This document shows, one piece after another, positions 34,017 to 42,757 of a stretch of DNA of 64,000 nt (positions within the stretch are counted from its first letter, which is position 1; each line of letters begins with the position of its first letter). The notes below the pieces were generated by a model, which was not told the origin of the DNA, made no database searches, and saw nothing but the letters and a program-made list of their open reading frames with translations. The stretch lies in NCBI RefSeq assembly GCF_006064855.1, contig NZ_CP040753.1, positions 310,001 through 374,000 of the forward strand, read 5' to 3'. The translations under genes were made by a program, and so were the position numbers. The DNA is from Sulfitobacter sp. BSw21498. GTDB lineage: Bacteria > Pseudomonadota > Alphaproteobacteria > Rhodobacterales > Rhodobacteraceae.

Positions 34017-34733
34017 TTAGGCAAGCGCCTTCAATGCTTCGGTTAGGTTGATTGCACCATCATAAAGCGCCCGGCCGGAAATGGCACCGGAAATCACGCC
34101 GGTTTTTTTCAGCGCTTGAAGATCAGCAAGAGAGCTTACGCCGCCGGAGGCGATGACGGGAATGTTTACAGCGCGGGCCAATGCGGCGGTCGCATCGATA
34201 TTAGGGCCCCCCATGGCACCATCCCGCATGATGTCCGTATAAATAATCGCCGCGACGCCGGCATCTTCGAACGATTTAGCAAGATCGGTAACCATTACAT
34301 CGGTTTCTTCAGCCCAGCCTTTCGTCGCCACGCGACCGTTTCTAGCATCAATACCAACCGCAACCTTGCCTGGAAAAGCGCGGGCGGCTTCGCGCACGAG
34401 TGCTGGGTTCTCGACAGCGACAGTGCCCAAAATCACGCGTGCTAGGCCTTTATCCAACCAGGCTTCGATTGTCGCCATATCGCGGATTCCACCGCCAAGC
34501 TGGGCAGGAACCTTGCAGGACTTTAATATGGCTTCGACTGGGGCAGCATTAACCGGCGTGCCGGCGAAAGCGCCGTTTAGGTCCACGAGATGAAGCCAAG
34601 TACAACCGGCATCAACAAAAGACTGCGCCTGAGCCGCGGGGTCGTCGTTGAAAACAGTAGACTTTTCCATGTCGCCGTGCACGAGACGTACGGCTTGCCC
34701 ATCTTTGAGGTCGATAGCGGGGTAGAGGATCAT
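34017..34733 (-). CDS. hisA: ProFAR isomerase
   Basis: A 238-residue barrel enzyme that isomerises ProFAR to PRFAR, the HisF substrate. The start [21 protein letters not shown] carries the catalytic Asp8; [27 protein letters not shown] and [16 protein letters not shown] are the two phosphate loops. The ATG at 34733 was chosen over 34775 by family start. A DUF2147 gene begins divergently 140 nt away, so hisA needs its own promoter rather than reading through from hisH. Confidence 0.96.
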   Translation of the reverse strand: MILYPAIDLKDGQAVRLVHGDMEKSTVFNDDPAAQAQSFVDAGCTWLHLVDLNGAFAGTPVNAAPVEAILKSCKVPAQLGGGIRDMATIEAWLDKGLARVILGTVAVENPALVREAARAFPGKVAVGIDARNGRVATKGWAEETDVMVTDLAKSFEDAGVAAIIYTDIMRDGAMGGPNIDATAALARAVNIPVIASGGVSSLADLQALKKTGVISGAISGRALYDGAINLTEALKALA

Positions 34734-34873
34734 AGCGTTGCCCTTGGCTTTGGGGGAGTTGGCTTCAATTGCCACGCTGCGCGCTCTATTGCAACGCGGC
34801 AGAGGTGTCCCCTACGTCAAGCTTGCCTGAATCGTCATAATCGCTTCAATCTACGGTCATATCGGGAGGATAT

Positions 34874-35266
34874 ATGATGAAAAAGACGATTTTTGCGGTC
34901 ATCGCGAGCTTGGGATTTGCCGGGGTCGCGATGGCAGCGGATCCCGCGGTAGGCGTTTGGCAGACGCAACCGGATGACGGGGCCTATGCACATGTCAAAA
35001 TAGGCCCTTGTGGTGCCGCGGTGTGTGGGACGATCCAGCGGACGTTCAATGCGTCTGGCGAGTATAAATCCGAGAATATTGGCAAGCAGCTGGTTATCGA
35101 CATGAAGCCTGACGGTAGCGGTAAGTACGCCGGTAAAGTCTGGCGGCCTTCGAATAACAAAATATACATCGGCAAGATGACGGTGGCGGGCAACAGCCTA
35201 AAGCTTTCTGGTTGTGTGGCTGGCGGATTGCTGTGCTCTAAACAGGACTGGCAGCGGGTTAAATAA
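34874..35266 (+). CDS. DUF2147 periplasmic protein, copy 1
   Basis: A 130-residue exported protein. The signal peptide ends near residue 21 (VIASLGFAGVAMAADP). The mature part is the lipocalin-like DUF2147 fold: VGVWQTQPDDGAYAHVKIGPCG, CGTIQRTF, VIDMKPDGSGKYAGKVW and a CVAGGLLCSKQDWQRV end. Four cysteines may form two disulfides. The function is unknown. The ribosome-binding site gggagga is strong. The gene lies inside the his cluster on the opposite strand, next to a second DUF2147 gene, and looks like one half of a tandem duplication. Confidence 0.9.
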   Translation: MMKKTIFAVIASLGFAGVAMAADPAVGVWQTQPDDGAYAHVKIGPCGAAVCGTIQRTFNASGEYKSENIGKQLVIDMKPDGSGKYAGKVWRPSNNKIYIGKMTVAGNSLKLSGCVAGGLLCSKQDWQRVK

Positions 35267-35397
35267 ACCTCTGAGCGTACCGTAATCTGGCTAAATTTGC
35301 ACGAATCGGGGCGCGGGTGTAGGATGCACTCGCGCCTTGGTTTTTTGGTGCGTTGCTAAAAAGCTGTAAGGCATGTGTCGCTTGGGGGAGTGATACG

Positions 35398-35790
35398 ATG
35401 TTTTTATTAAAATATATTTACTGTGCTGCTATTTTTGCAGTTTCTTCGACCACTGTATTTGCTGATGTCGTCGAAGGTGTTTGGAAATCTACACCGGATG
35501 TTAATGGGTTAGTTGTTCATGTACGCGCAAAGCCCTGTGGGCGAGCACTGTGTGGGACAGTTGAACGTGCCAAAGACCGGCGTGGATATGACAAGCGCTC
35601 AACCGCGGTTGGTAAGCGGGTATTCTGGGATATGAAACCGCAGCCTGATGGCAGCTATGTCGGCACATTGCTGGGGACTTCTGCCTCGGAAATGCGCAAG
35701 GCGACAATGTTAGTCCATGGCAATGCGATGCGGCTACAGACCTGTATCGGCGATGCTTGCAACGAGATGATCTGGACGCGCCTCCGATAG
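35398..35790 (+). CDS. DUF2147 periplasmic protein, copy 2
   Basis: A 130-residue protein of the same family and length as its upstream neighbour. It has a signal peptide (LLKYIYCAAIFAVSSTTVFAD), then VEGVWKSTPDVNGLVVHVRAKPCG, CGTVERAKDRRGYD, FWDMKPQPDGSYVGTLLG and a CIGDACNEMIWTRLR end. The order of motifs and the cysteines correspond to copy 1, but most residues differ, so the duplication is old. The N-terminal codons are AT-rich. The ATG at 35398 follows gggggag; an in-frame start at 35353 would spoil the signal peptide. It is convergent with hisH (15 nt). Confidence 0.88.
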   Translation: MFLLKYIYCAAIFAVSSTTVFADVVEGVWKSTPDVNGLVVHVRAKPCGRALCGTVERAKDRRGYDKRSTAVGKRVFWDMKPQPDGSYVGTLLGTSASEMRKATMLVHGNAMRLQTCIGDACNEMIWTRLR

Positions 35791-35805
35791 AAGGCATCCC
35801 CGTTG

Positions 35806-36444
35806 TTAGGGGCGCCAGTTCAAGAAATTTGCGATCATGCGAAGACCGGTCGTCTGGCTCTTTTCAGGATGGAATTGCATGCCGATCATGGTGTCGCGAC
35901 CAATGACTGCGGTGACGTCGCCTGCGTAATCGACATGGGCCAGACGTTCTGAATTATGACGCACGTCCATATGATAACTATGTACAAAATAGGTATGATC
36001 GCCAGTCTTGATACCATCAAAAACAGGGTGAGGGTGGTCGATGACCAAATCATTCCAGCCCATGTGCGGCACCTTCAAAGAGGGGTCTCGCGGCGTGATT
36101 TTGGTCACTTCACCTTCAATCCAATCGAGCCCTGCCGTATCCTCATATTCACGGCCCATGGATGCCATCAACTGCATGCCGACACAAATGCCAAGGAAAG
36201 GGCGCCCCTTCTCTACGGCTGCTTCGATCATAGCGGCATAGATCCCGCTTTGACCCTTTAAAGCTGCCATGCACGACGGAAACGCACCATCACCCGGCAG
36301 CACAATACGGTCAGCGCGGGCAACAATATCGGCATCCGCGGTAACGATGACATCACCTGCATCACATTCCTGCGCCATCCGTTGGAACGCTTTGTGGGCC
36401 GAGTGAAGGTTACCCGACTCGTAGTCGATTATCGCTGTCAACAT
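35806..36444 (-). CDS. hisH: Imidazole glycerol phosphate synthase, glutaminase subunit
   Basis: A 212-residue class I glutamine amidotransferase that feeds ammonia to HisF. The nucleophile is Cys87 in PFLGICVGMQLM, and the His-Glu pair is His192 and Glu194 in MQFHPEKSQ. LPGDGAFPSCM is the oxyanion segment; the usual PGVGAF is GDGAF here. The ATG at 36444 sits two bases after the hisB stop, so the genes are coupled; a TTG two codons upstream is less likely. Downstream the his cluster is broken by two opposite-strand DUF2147 genes. Confidence 0.95.
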   Translation of the reverse strand: MLTAIIDYESGNLHSAHKAFQRMAQECDAGDVIVTADADIVARADRIVLPGDGAFPSCMAALKGQSGIYAAMIEAAVEKGRPFLGICVGMQLMASMGREYEDTAGLDWIEGEVTKITPRDPSLKVPHMGWNDLVIDHPHPVFDGIKTGDHTYFVHSYHMDVRHNSERLAHVDYAGDVTAVIGRDTMIGMQFHPEKSQTTGLRMIANFLNWRP

Positions 36445-36446
36445 CG

Positions 36447-37034
36447 TCAAAGCGCACCTTTGGTAGATGGTATATCGGACGCTTTACGCGGATCCGTCTC
36501 AACTGCGTCGCGCAGAGCGCGGGCAACGGACTTGAATACAGCCTCTGCGATGTGATGGCTATTAATGCCGTGCAGCATGTCGATGTGGAGCGTGATGCCG
36601 CCATGGGTGCTGAGTGCCTGGAAGAACTCACGTACCAGTTCGGTATCAAAATTACCAATTTTCGCGGTGGGCAGATCGACGTTCCAGATCAGAAAGGGAC
36701 GCGCTGAAAGGTCCAGCGCCGTGCGGATTAACGCGTCATCCATTGGCAACAGACAGGCACCGTAACGACGAATTCCACGCTTATCGCCAAGGGCAGTGCT
36801 TAGGGCCTGCCCAAGTGTGATCCCCACATCTTCCACTGTGTGGTGGTCATCAATATGCAAATCACCTTTCGCGGAGATTTTCATGTCGATTAACGAATGG
36901 CGTGCCAGTTGGTCGAGCATATGGTCAAAGAAACCAATACCGGTTTCATTGGCATAGGAACCTGTTCCGTCTAGGTTGATTTCGACACTGATTTCGGTTT
37001 CAGCAGTGGAGCGATTGATGGTGGTCTTGCGCAC
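36447..37034 (-). CDS. hisB: Imidazole glycerol-phosphate dehydratase
   Basis: A 195-residue IGPD with both metal-binding repeats: [18 protein letters not shown] with [15 protein letters not shown], and [23 protein letters not shown]. The length matches monofunctional HisB. The start is a GTG at 37034 ([10 protein letters not shown]), supported by aagga 8 nt upstream; the longer open frame from 37271 has no family match. It is first of the local his genes and divergent from the RAM-domain gene at 37185. Confidence 0.95.
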   Translation of the reverse strand: MRKTTINRSTAETEISVEINLDGTGSYANETGIGFFDHMLDQLARHSLIDMKISAKGDLHIDDHHTVEDVGITLGQALSTALGDKRGIRRYGACLLPMDDALIRTALDLSARPFLIWNVDLPTAKIGNFDTELVREFFQALSTHGGITLHIDMLHGINSHHIAEAVFKSVARALRDAVETDPRKASDIPSTKGAL

Positions 37035-37184
37035 GTGAGTATCCTTGTCTTTCGGTATCTTATAGCAGTGCAAACCGTCGCGCCAAGTCCAAGCGTCTTT
37101 AGTCAGGTCTGGGTTAATCAGCGATTGCGGCGATACCCGCCTTATGTCAGCTTGGGCCTGTCGCAAATAGTCGAAAGTCTCCCC

Positions 37185-37424
37185 ATGTCCACCTGCGTGT
37201 TTATTCAGATTCGGTGTAGGCCGGGCACAACCTATCGCGTTGCCGAAGAGGTCGCTCTGCGGGAAATACACTCCGAACTGTATTCAACATCTGGCGATTT
37301 TGATCTTTTGATGAAGCTGTACATTCCGTCGGGCAAAGACATCGGCGTCTATATCAATGATAACCTTCTGGACATCGACGGCATTGAGCGCTCGCTCACG
37401 ACGATGACGTTCAAAGCGTTTTGA
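37185..37424 (+). CDS. Stand-alone RAM (Lrp/AsnC ligand-binding) domain protein
   Basis: A 79-residue protein that is only the RAM half of an Lrp/AsnC regulator ([43 protein letters not shown]...[10 protein letters not shown]); no DNA-binding domain is present. Such free RAM domains form oligomers that bind amino acids and can mix with full Lrp proteins. The ATG at 37185 was chosen because the upstream part of the open frame (from 37035) shows no domain and overlaps the hisB promoter. The downstream gene overlaps its stop by 4 nt. Amino-acid sensing next to his genes is suggestive but unproven. Confidence 0.88.
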   Translation: MSTCVFIQIRCRPGTTYRVAEEVALREIHSELYSTSGDFDLLMKLYIPSGKDIGVYINDNLLDIDGIERSLTTMTFKAF

Positions 37425-37756
37425 AGCTTCTGATCTCGACTGCTATCGTCTGGTCTGTACTGTCCGGTGCCGTGCTGGCCCTTACCTATGAGGGCGAGGA
37501 AGCTGCAGCTTTGCGTTGCGCAAATATGATCGCCCATACGGCGGTCACATTGGCTCGGGCAGAAATGATTGGTGAGGACGAAAAGACGGTTATGCTCGGG
37601 GTTACTGTCCTTATTCTAGAACGGCATGTGAGCGGAACGCGCGGGCAGAAAAAGATGGCCATGACCATTTTGCGCGACCGTCGCACGATCGATCAGACGC
37701 TTGAAGACTATCGCAAGCATGCCGCGCATTGTTTGGTTCAGTTCCCGATCAACTGA
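37421..37756 (+). CDS. Small secreted helical protein, unknown function
   Basis: A 111-residue protein that seems to start with TTG at 37421, overlapping the RAM gene stop (TTGA). The first 20 residues are a signal peptide (LLISTAIVWSVLSGAVLALT). The mature part is helical with two Cys (RCANMIAHTAV, AAHCLVQFP). A motif-free middle (TVMLGVTVLILERHVSGTRGQKK) gives no family hint. I do not recognise it. Coupling to the RAM protein suggests coexpression. It is convergent with the response regulator (3 nt between stops), so both genes must end in the same few bases. Confidence 0.7.
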   Translation: MKLLISTAIVWSVLSGAVLALTYEGEEAAALRCANMIAHTAVTLARAEMIGEDEKTVMLGVTVLILERHVSGTRGQKKMAMTILRDRRTIDQTLEDYRKHAAHCLVQFPIN

Positions 37757-37759
37757 ACC

Positions 37760-38704
37760 TTAAGCCGCTGCGCATTTCGTTGCATAGCGCGATTCGGCGC
37801 GCGACAGCGCCCGTTCAAAAGTCTTTTTAACCCGCTGAGTTCGGTTCGCATTCGGTGGGATGGGGGTGCCGACTGACAGACTGATGGATTTGCCGTTGGC
37901 GTCGCCTTGGAGCAAATTCAATACGTCCATTTTCGCCTGTAACCCTGTTTCCATCCGGTCCCATTCGGGCAGGTTTGGATCGCGCGTGATACACAGGAAT
38001 GCACCATTGCCTTCGTACGACATAAGCAGGTGGGGGCAGGTAATAAGGTCCGACAACGTATCGGCCAAGCTGGTCAGAACGTGGACGTAGTCGTGATGGG
38101 ATATTTGATCGAACAGATGTTCAGCATCGTCAATAGAAACGCAAAATACCTGATATTTATCCAATTCGCTGCGTTCAAGCTGGGTGATGTAATTCCCCAG
38201 TGAGAACGATAGAATCAGGCGACCCACATTCGCCAAATATAGTTTATCGGCGAGGTTGATATCCGCGGGTATCAGCGTACCATCTTCTGATAAGTCGCTG
38301 GTATCAATGCGTTTTATCGTTTTTGAGGAGACCAGCAAACGCTCGGCCACGCGAATTCTGTTATAAATATCTTTAAGATTGAAAGGCTTTGCGATGTAGT
38401 CATTTGCACCTGCGGCAAAGGCTTTTTCGATCGAGATGGAATCAGTCTTCGCTGTCAGCATCAGGATCGGCTTGTTTTCATACCCTGGAAGCGTACGAAT
38501 CCTGCCGCAAAGCTCGATGCCGTCCATTTCAGGCATATCAACGTCTAACAAAAGGCAGTCAAAGGGCACTTTTGCTGCCCCGATCATCTCGAGTGCTGCG
38601 GGGCCTGAAGGGGCTGTGTGCAGGTCGTTCAAATCCGCCTGTTCGAACATTGCAGGAAGAAGCTCAAGGATGAACGGATCGTCATCAACGGCTAAAATTT
38701 TCAC
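37760..38704 (-). CDS. Response regulator with receiver and degenerate GGDEF-like domain
   Basis: A 314-residue protein. The receiver domain (1 to about 120) is complete: acidic pair VDDDP (7-9), phospho-acceptor Asp54 in LLLDVDMPEMDG, Thr in MLTAK and Lys106 in YIAKPF. The C-terminal 180 residues follow the pattern of a GGDEF domain but carry EGNGAF (231-236) where active diguanylate cyclases have GGDEF, so c-di-GMP synthesis is not expected. The start is a GTG at 38704 after aaggaga. No histidine kinase is encoded nearby. The likely output is binding c-di-GMP or a protein partner (inference). Confidence 0.82.
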   Translation of the reverse strand: MKILAVDDDPFILELLPAMFEQADLNDLHTAPSGPAALEMIGAAKVPFDCLLLDVDMPEMDGIELCGRIRTLPGYENKPILMLTAKTDSISIEKAFAAGANDYIAKPFNLKDIYNRIRVAERLLVSSKTIKRIDTSDLSEDGTLIPADINLADKLYLANVGRLILSFSLGNYITQLERSELDKYQVFCVSIDDAEHLFDQISHHDYVHVLTSLADTLSDLITCPHLLMSYEGNGAFLCITRDPNLPEWDRMETGLQAKMDVLNLLQGDANGKSISLSVGTPIPPNANRTQRVKKTFERALSRAESRYATKCAAA

Positions 38705-38957
38705 ATTTGTCTCCTTCCGAGAATTGCATCGACGTTTCGAAGCAACCTACGTCAAACTCCCTTAACGTTAGTAAACAAAACCGGCAACAATATGACTTTT
38801 TGCAAGTTTCGCCTTGTGCGGGAAATATGCGCTTTTGTTCAGGGAAGGTGAATAGGTAACTTTGGCTATCGAAAGAACAGCGCATGACAGTTGCCGTAAA
38901 ATCGGCTTATTTTTAATTCAATTATGGGGAAAGTGCCTAGCCCATCGGATACATCTC

Positions 38958-39683
38958 ATGAAAATTACCGCCCTGCCAATTTCATTTGCAATCGTCGTTC
39001 TGGTTTCAGGGTGTGGCTCGTCCACCGTGGGTTCTCCGGGGCAAACTGGCTCCCCAATTGCGGCCCTGAGGTTTCAAGAAACTCATGAGAGCGACGCTGC
39101 AATGCTCGAACAGACCGCGGCTCTTGACGCGTTGATGCGCGATATTGTGCGCAGCTCGACGGTGAAGCATGCTGCGGTTGGTGCCGCGCTGGGGTGCGGC
39201 ATTTCGGTACTTGCCACGGCCAACGCGTCAGGTTGCCTACGGTCAGCCGCGGCGGGAGGCGTTGTCGGTGCAGTCAGCGGTAACTTGGCGGGCAGGCGCG
39301 AAGTCGCTCGGCGAATGCAGCTGGTGTCGGCAAATGATCTGGTGCGGAGCATTCGTAAATCGAACGAGAAGCTGGATCATATCATGACCGATCTACCGCA
39401 GATGCTCTCACGGCAAGAAAATATCGTCGCGACACTGGGGCATCGCAAGGCTTCAGGCGAACTCTCACAGGATGAGTATGAATCCCAAGTGGCACATATT
39501 CGCGCCAGTAGAGCAGAAGTCGCTGAGGCGCTTATCTTGTCCTCCAAGCAAGCTACACTGGCGCAGCACAACCTTGCCGATGCGGCAGCGCAGGGCCAAA
39601 CAGGTCTAGAGTGGCACATTCGTGCCATTGAGCAGTTGGAGCGCGACACACTGTCGGCACGGTCAACGATCTCTTTACTGTGA
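38958..39683 (+). CDS. Lipoprotein with glycine-zipper segment
   Basis: A 241-residue lipoprotein: signal peptide with lipobox LVSGC (Cys19) after IVVLVSG. Residues about 70-115 are rich in Gly/Ala with small-residue spacing (AAVGAALGCGISVLATANASG, AAAGGVVGAVSGNLAG), like glycine-zipper proteins that insert in membranes. A helical, probably coiled-coil part follows (SIRKSNEKLDHIMTDL..., QDEYESQVAHIRASRAEVAEAL). No family name recognised. The ATG at 38958 was chosen over a TTG at 38862 by signal peptide. A 13-bp perfect hairpin lies 45 nt after the stop. Confidence 0.78.
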   Translation: MKITALPISFAIVVLVSGCGSSTVGSPGQTGSPIAALRFQETHESDAAMLEQTAALDALMRDIVRSSTVKHAAVGAALGCGISVLATANASGCLRSAAAGGVVGAVSGNLAGRREVARRMQLVSANDLVRSIRKSNEKLDHIMTDLPQMLSRQENIVATLGHRKASGELSQDEYESQVAHIRASRAEVAEALILSSKQATLAQHNLADAAAQGQTGLEWHIRAIEQLERDTLSARSTISLL

Positions 39684-40396
39684 TAAATCGCTAAGGTTCG
39701 TCCGGCGGGAAGCGATCCCAAACTGCAGTACCCTTGGCTGGGGTGCAGCCAAGGGTACCGGAAAATGTCGACGCGGTAGTAACCTATATGCTGTTCACCA
39801 GGCGATCCTCCCACCCTTAGCTGGCCAAGCCTCCGAGCGCTCATAACCCATTTCATCCTCTCTTTCAGATCGGGGCCGATGCCCATGTTTGATCAGTTCA
39901 TGATGTAGCTTCAGGATATACCAACTTAACAACACGCCTTTAGCATCCCATTTCTAAAAGCTTTGACTAAGGCATTTTGCACTTCCTATCGAGTGCTTCA
40001 AAATCTCGGTGATAATAGGTTTGACGACTTTACCTACACTGCGCAGTTGCTCGGTCTATGCGCTCATGTTCAACCTCGGATGGGGGGGAGGTGGGAGCCC
40101 GTGTACTCAAACCTCCTGCGGCCGTTTGCGATGAATTGGTTGCGTTGTCACCGTCTGGAATGCCGGTTGAATGAGGCAGAGCCAAAGCCAAGTGCAGTTG
40201 ATCCGATGGCTGCGCGCCGGCATTTTTATCGCCGCATTTCAGGCGCACGAGTTTCTTTGGCTGACGTTGAATAGACTGCTAAAATAAATGGAGAAATCTA
40301 GCCGTCGAATTGCCCTCTAGTTGGAGGCATATTGACGACGTGCCCACGATGCTGCCTCAAAGGATCAGAGATTCCTGCAGGATACCGGAATAGCAA
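39684..40396. other. Gene-poor stretch between the lipoprotein and tRNA-Gly
   Basis: About 710 nt with no supportable gene. It includes a perfect hairpin at 39728-39758 and a TTG-initiated 103-codon frame at 39963-40274 with no recognised motif and no good ribosome-binding site. Composition drifts between AT-rich and GC-rich segments, as in decayed coding sequence. I see no integrase, terminal repeats or tRNA fragment. Confidence 0.5.
39728..39758. other. Perfect 13-bp inverted repeat, no T-run
   Basis: gtacccttggctg (39728-39740) and cagccaagggtac (39746-39758) are exact inverted repeats around a gggtg loop. No T-run follows on either strand, so it may act as a transcript-end stabiliser or as a protein-binding palindrome for the upstream lipoprotein transcript. 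Confidence 0.75.
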
Positions 40397-40418
40397 AAGG
40401 CCACCCGAAGGTGGCCTT
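40395..40418 (-). terminator. Terminator of tRNA-Gly (minus strand)
   Basis: A 9-bp perfect stem aaggccacc/ggtggcctt (40397-40405, 40410-40418) with a ttcg loop on the minus strand followed by four T. It lies 31 nt after the tRNA-Gly 3' end. Confidence 0.8.
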
Positions 40419-40448
40419 GCTGTACTGCTGGGTAGGCAGTAATCCAGA

Positions 40449-40523
40449 TGGAGCGGGCGAGGCGATTCGAACGCCCGACCCTAACCTTGGCAAGGTTATG
40501 CTCTACCCCTGAGCTACGCCCGC
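40449..40523 (-). tRNA. tRNA-Gly (anticodon GCC), CCA encoded
   Basis: A 75-nt minus-strand cloverleaf: acceptor gcgggcg/cgcccgc, D-arm gctc...gagc, anticodon stem taacc/ggtta with loop ttgccaa (GCC), T-arm ending ttcgaat, discriminator T and encoded CCA. Confidence 0.96.
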
Positions 40524-40705
40524 ATCATCTGGTAAGGCTTGGAATACCTATAGCAGCGGTGAGCCGCAAGCAGAAAAATAAGTTTTTTCAAAATTAATTT
40601 AGCGAAGCTTTCACACATTTATCTTAAGCGAGCATTTTCGCGAGTCCGGGGCGTAACTACATCTGATGATTGGCTTTTTTACGCTGAGTGTAGCCATGCG
40701 CAGAC

Positions 40706-40738
40706 AAAAAAAAAGGCCCCAACCGCCGTTGGAGCCTT
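40706..40738 (-). terminator. Rho-independent terminator of ctaD (minus strand)
   Basis: On the minus strand, aaggctccaac/gttggggcctt forms an 11-bp stem (one G-U) with a ggcg loop, followed by nine T (40714-40706). It lies 20 nt past the ctaD stop. Confidence 0.93.
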
Positions 40739-40757
40739 TCGCTTTTTATGGTGCCAA

Positions 40758-42431
40758 TTAATGACTGGGTTGCTTGTCCCATTCTTCCTGTTTTGGAAGA
40801 ATTTCGAAGGTATGCTCTGGTGGCGGGCTTGGTAGCGTCCATTCAAGCGTATCCGCATACTCATTCCATGGGTTGGCAGCTGGGCTGCGCGCGCCACGGG
40901 TCAGTGTATAGAACATAACACCGAAGAAGAATATGAAGGATGCAAAGCTGAGGAACGCGCCGATCGAGGACCAAAGGTTCCAGTAAGCGAATGCTTCAGG
41001 ATAATCGATGTAACGACGCGGCATACCTTGACGACCCAAAAAGTGCTGAGGGAAGAAGGTAAGGTTCGCACCGATAAACATCGCCCAAAAGTGCAGTTTC
41101 CCAGCCCATTCAGGATACATGCGGCCAGTAAACTTGGGCAGGTAGAAATAGATACCTGCGAAGATCGCAAAGACGGCACCAAGGCTCATTACGTAGTGGA
41201 AGTGTGCAACGACATAGTATGTGTCGTGGTAATAGCGGTCGACCGCTGCTTGGGAGAGAACGATACCTGTCACACCGCCAACGGTGAAAAGGAATAGGAA
41301 CCCGAACGCCCAAAGCATAGGTGTCTTGAACTCGACCGATCCGCCCCACATGGTTGCGATCCAGCTGAACACTTTAACGCCAGTTGGCACGGCGATAACC
41401 ATTGTCGCCAACATGAAATAGGCTTGTTGGTTCAGGGATAGGCCAACGGTGTACATGTGGTGTGCCCAGACAACGAAGCCGAGCGCACCAATTGCGATGA
41501 TCGCCCAGACCATTGGAAGATAGCCGAAAATAGGCTTGCGGCTGAAGGTCGCAATGACGTGGCTGATAATGCCAAACCCTGGGAGGATGATGATGTACAC
41601 TTCGGGGTGACCGAAAAACCACAGGATGTGTTGGTACAGAACCGGATCGCCACCGCCCGCAGGGTCAAAGAACGCGAATCCAAAGTTGCGGTCCATGAGA
41701 AGCATGGTGATGGCACCAGCCAGCACGGGCAGGGATAGCAGGATGAGCCAGCTTGTTACAAAGATCGACCAGCTGAACAGCGGCACCTTGAACAACGTCA
41801 TGCCGGGGGCACGCATGTTCAGGAAGGTTGTGATCATGTTAATGGCGCCAAGGATCGAAGACGCCCCCGATACGTGTACAGCGAAGATTGCGAAATCCAT
41901 CGACATACCGCCTTCACGAACGGACAGCGGTGGGTACAGAACCCAACCCACGCCAGACCCAAGCTGGCCGCTGCCGCCTGGCGTCAACACCGAACACACG
42001 GCGAGTGTTGTGCCGCCGACGTAGAGCCAGAAAGACAGGTTGTTCATCCGCGGGAACGCCATGTCCGGCGCGCCAATTTGCAATGGCATCAGGTAGTTAC
42101 CGAAACCACCGAACAAAGCTGGAATGACGACAAAAAACATCATCAAGATGCCGTGCGCCGTGATCAACACGTTCCAGAGGTGCCCGTTTGGCGTACAGGT
42201 CGCAGCGCTATCAGCGATAAACCGCGCGCCTTCCATACACATATATTGCACGCCTGGGTGCATAAGCTCCAAACGCATATATATGGTGAAGCAAACTGAT
42301 ATAAAGCCAACGAAGGCTGAAACGATCAGGTACAAAAGCCCGATGTCTTTGTGGTTTGTGGACATGAACCAGCGCGTGAAAAAGCCGCGCTCGTCGTGAT
42401 GGTCTTGCCCGTGAATGGCTGCGTCTGCCAT
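40758..42431 (-). CDS. ctaD: Cytochrome c oxidase subunit I (aa3 type)
   Basis: A 557-residue heme-copper oxidase catalytic subunit with twelve membrane helices. Visible ligands and channel motifs: [11 protein letters not shown] (heme a His), [15 protein letters not shown] (CuB His and the cross-linked Tyr region), [10 protein letters not shown] (CuB His pair) and [17 protein letters not shown] (two heme histidines). The D-channel pattern [12 protein letters not shown] is present. The family is aa3, which reduces O2 to water while pumping protons. The ribosome-binding site is strong (caggaggc). Subunit II, III and assembly genes are not adjacent, so ctaD stands alone here, as is common in Rhodobacterales. 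Confidence 0.97.
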   Translation of the reverse strand: MADAAIHGQDHHDERGFFTRWFMSTNHKDIGLLYLIVSAFVGFISVCFTIYMRLELMHPGVQYMCMEGARFIADSAATCTPNGHLWNVLITAHGILMMFFVVIPALFGGFGNYLMPLQIGAPDMAFPRMNNLSFWLYVGGTTLAVCSVLTPGGSGQLGSGVGWVLYPPLSVREGGMSMDFAIFAVHVSGASSILGAINMITTFLNMRAPGMTLFKVPLFSWSIFVTSWLILLSLPVLAGAITMLLMDRNFGFAFFDPAGGGDPVLYQHILWFFGHPEVYIIILPGFGIISHVIATFSRKPIFGYLPMVWAIIAIGALGFVVWAHHMYTVGLSLNQQAYFMLATMVIAVPTGVKVFSWIATMWGGSVEFKTPMLWAFGFLFLFTVGGVTGIVLSQAAVDRYYHDTYYVVAHFHYVMSLGAVFAIFAGIYFYLPKFTGRMYPEWAGKLHFWAMFIGANLTFFPQHFLGRQGMPRRYIDYPEAFAYWNLWSSIGAFLSFASFIFFFGVMFYTLTRGARSPAANPWNEYADTLEWTLPSPPPEHTFEILPKQEEWDKQPSH

Positions 42432-42757
42432 GCGGTGCCTCCTGAGATTGGGTTGTCAACTCACGCTCCGGCAGGGAACGCGCATTGAATTAAAGATCGT
42501 TCTAGTGCGGCTTGCCAGTATGGGCAATGGCCGCGTTTGACGCAGGGCAGGAAAAAAGACCGATCTATCGACGGTAGCACCGGGGCATATGGACCTGTGA
42601 ACGTGGCCCCGGGGAGTGAGCATTGGTCCTAAGTTAGGTAGTATGAGTAGAGGCATATAATGTAGTAATGAATAAAGCATGAACCTTTCATGGATTTCAC
42701 GCCTCCCGCTCTGGCGTGGAGCGGCCAAGAAGAGAGCCCAGTATTTCAGGGGCTAGG
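42432..42757. other. Upstream region of ctaD
   Basis: A 326-nt spacer between ctaD and lipB (both minus strand) that must hold the ctaD promoter. It contains a ccccgggg palindrome (around 42609-42616) and an AT-rich section (about 42640-42690). No promoter pair could be fixed with confidence, and no protein gene is supported. Confidence 0.4.

Noticed and set aside
40030..40248. A 72-codon minus-strand frame in the gene-poor stretch
   Set aside because: No motif or ribosome-binding site; it overlaps another non-supported frame.
39963..40274. A 103-codon frame starting with TTG
   Set aside because: No domain, signal peptide or good ribosome-binding site; composition and location suggest decayed or random DNA.
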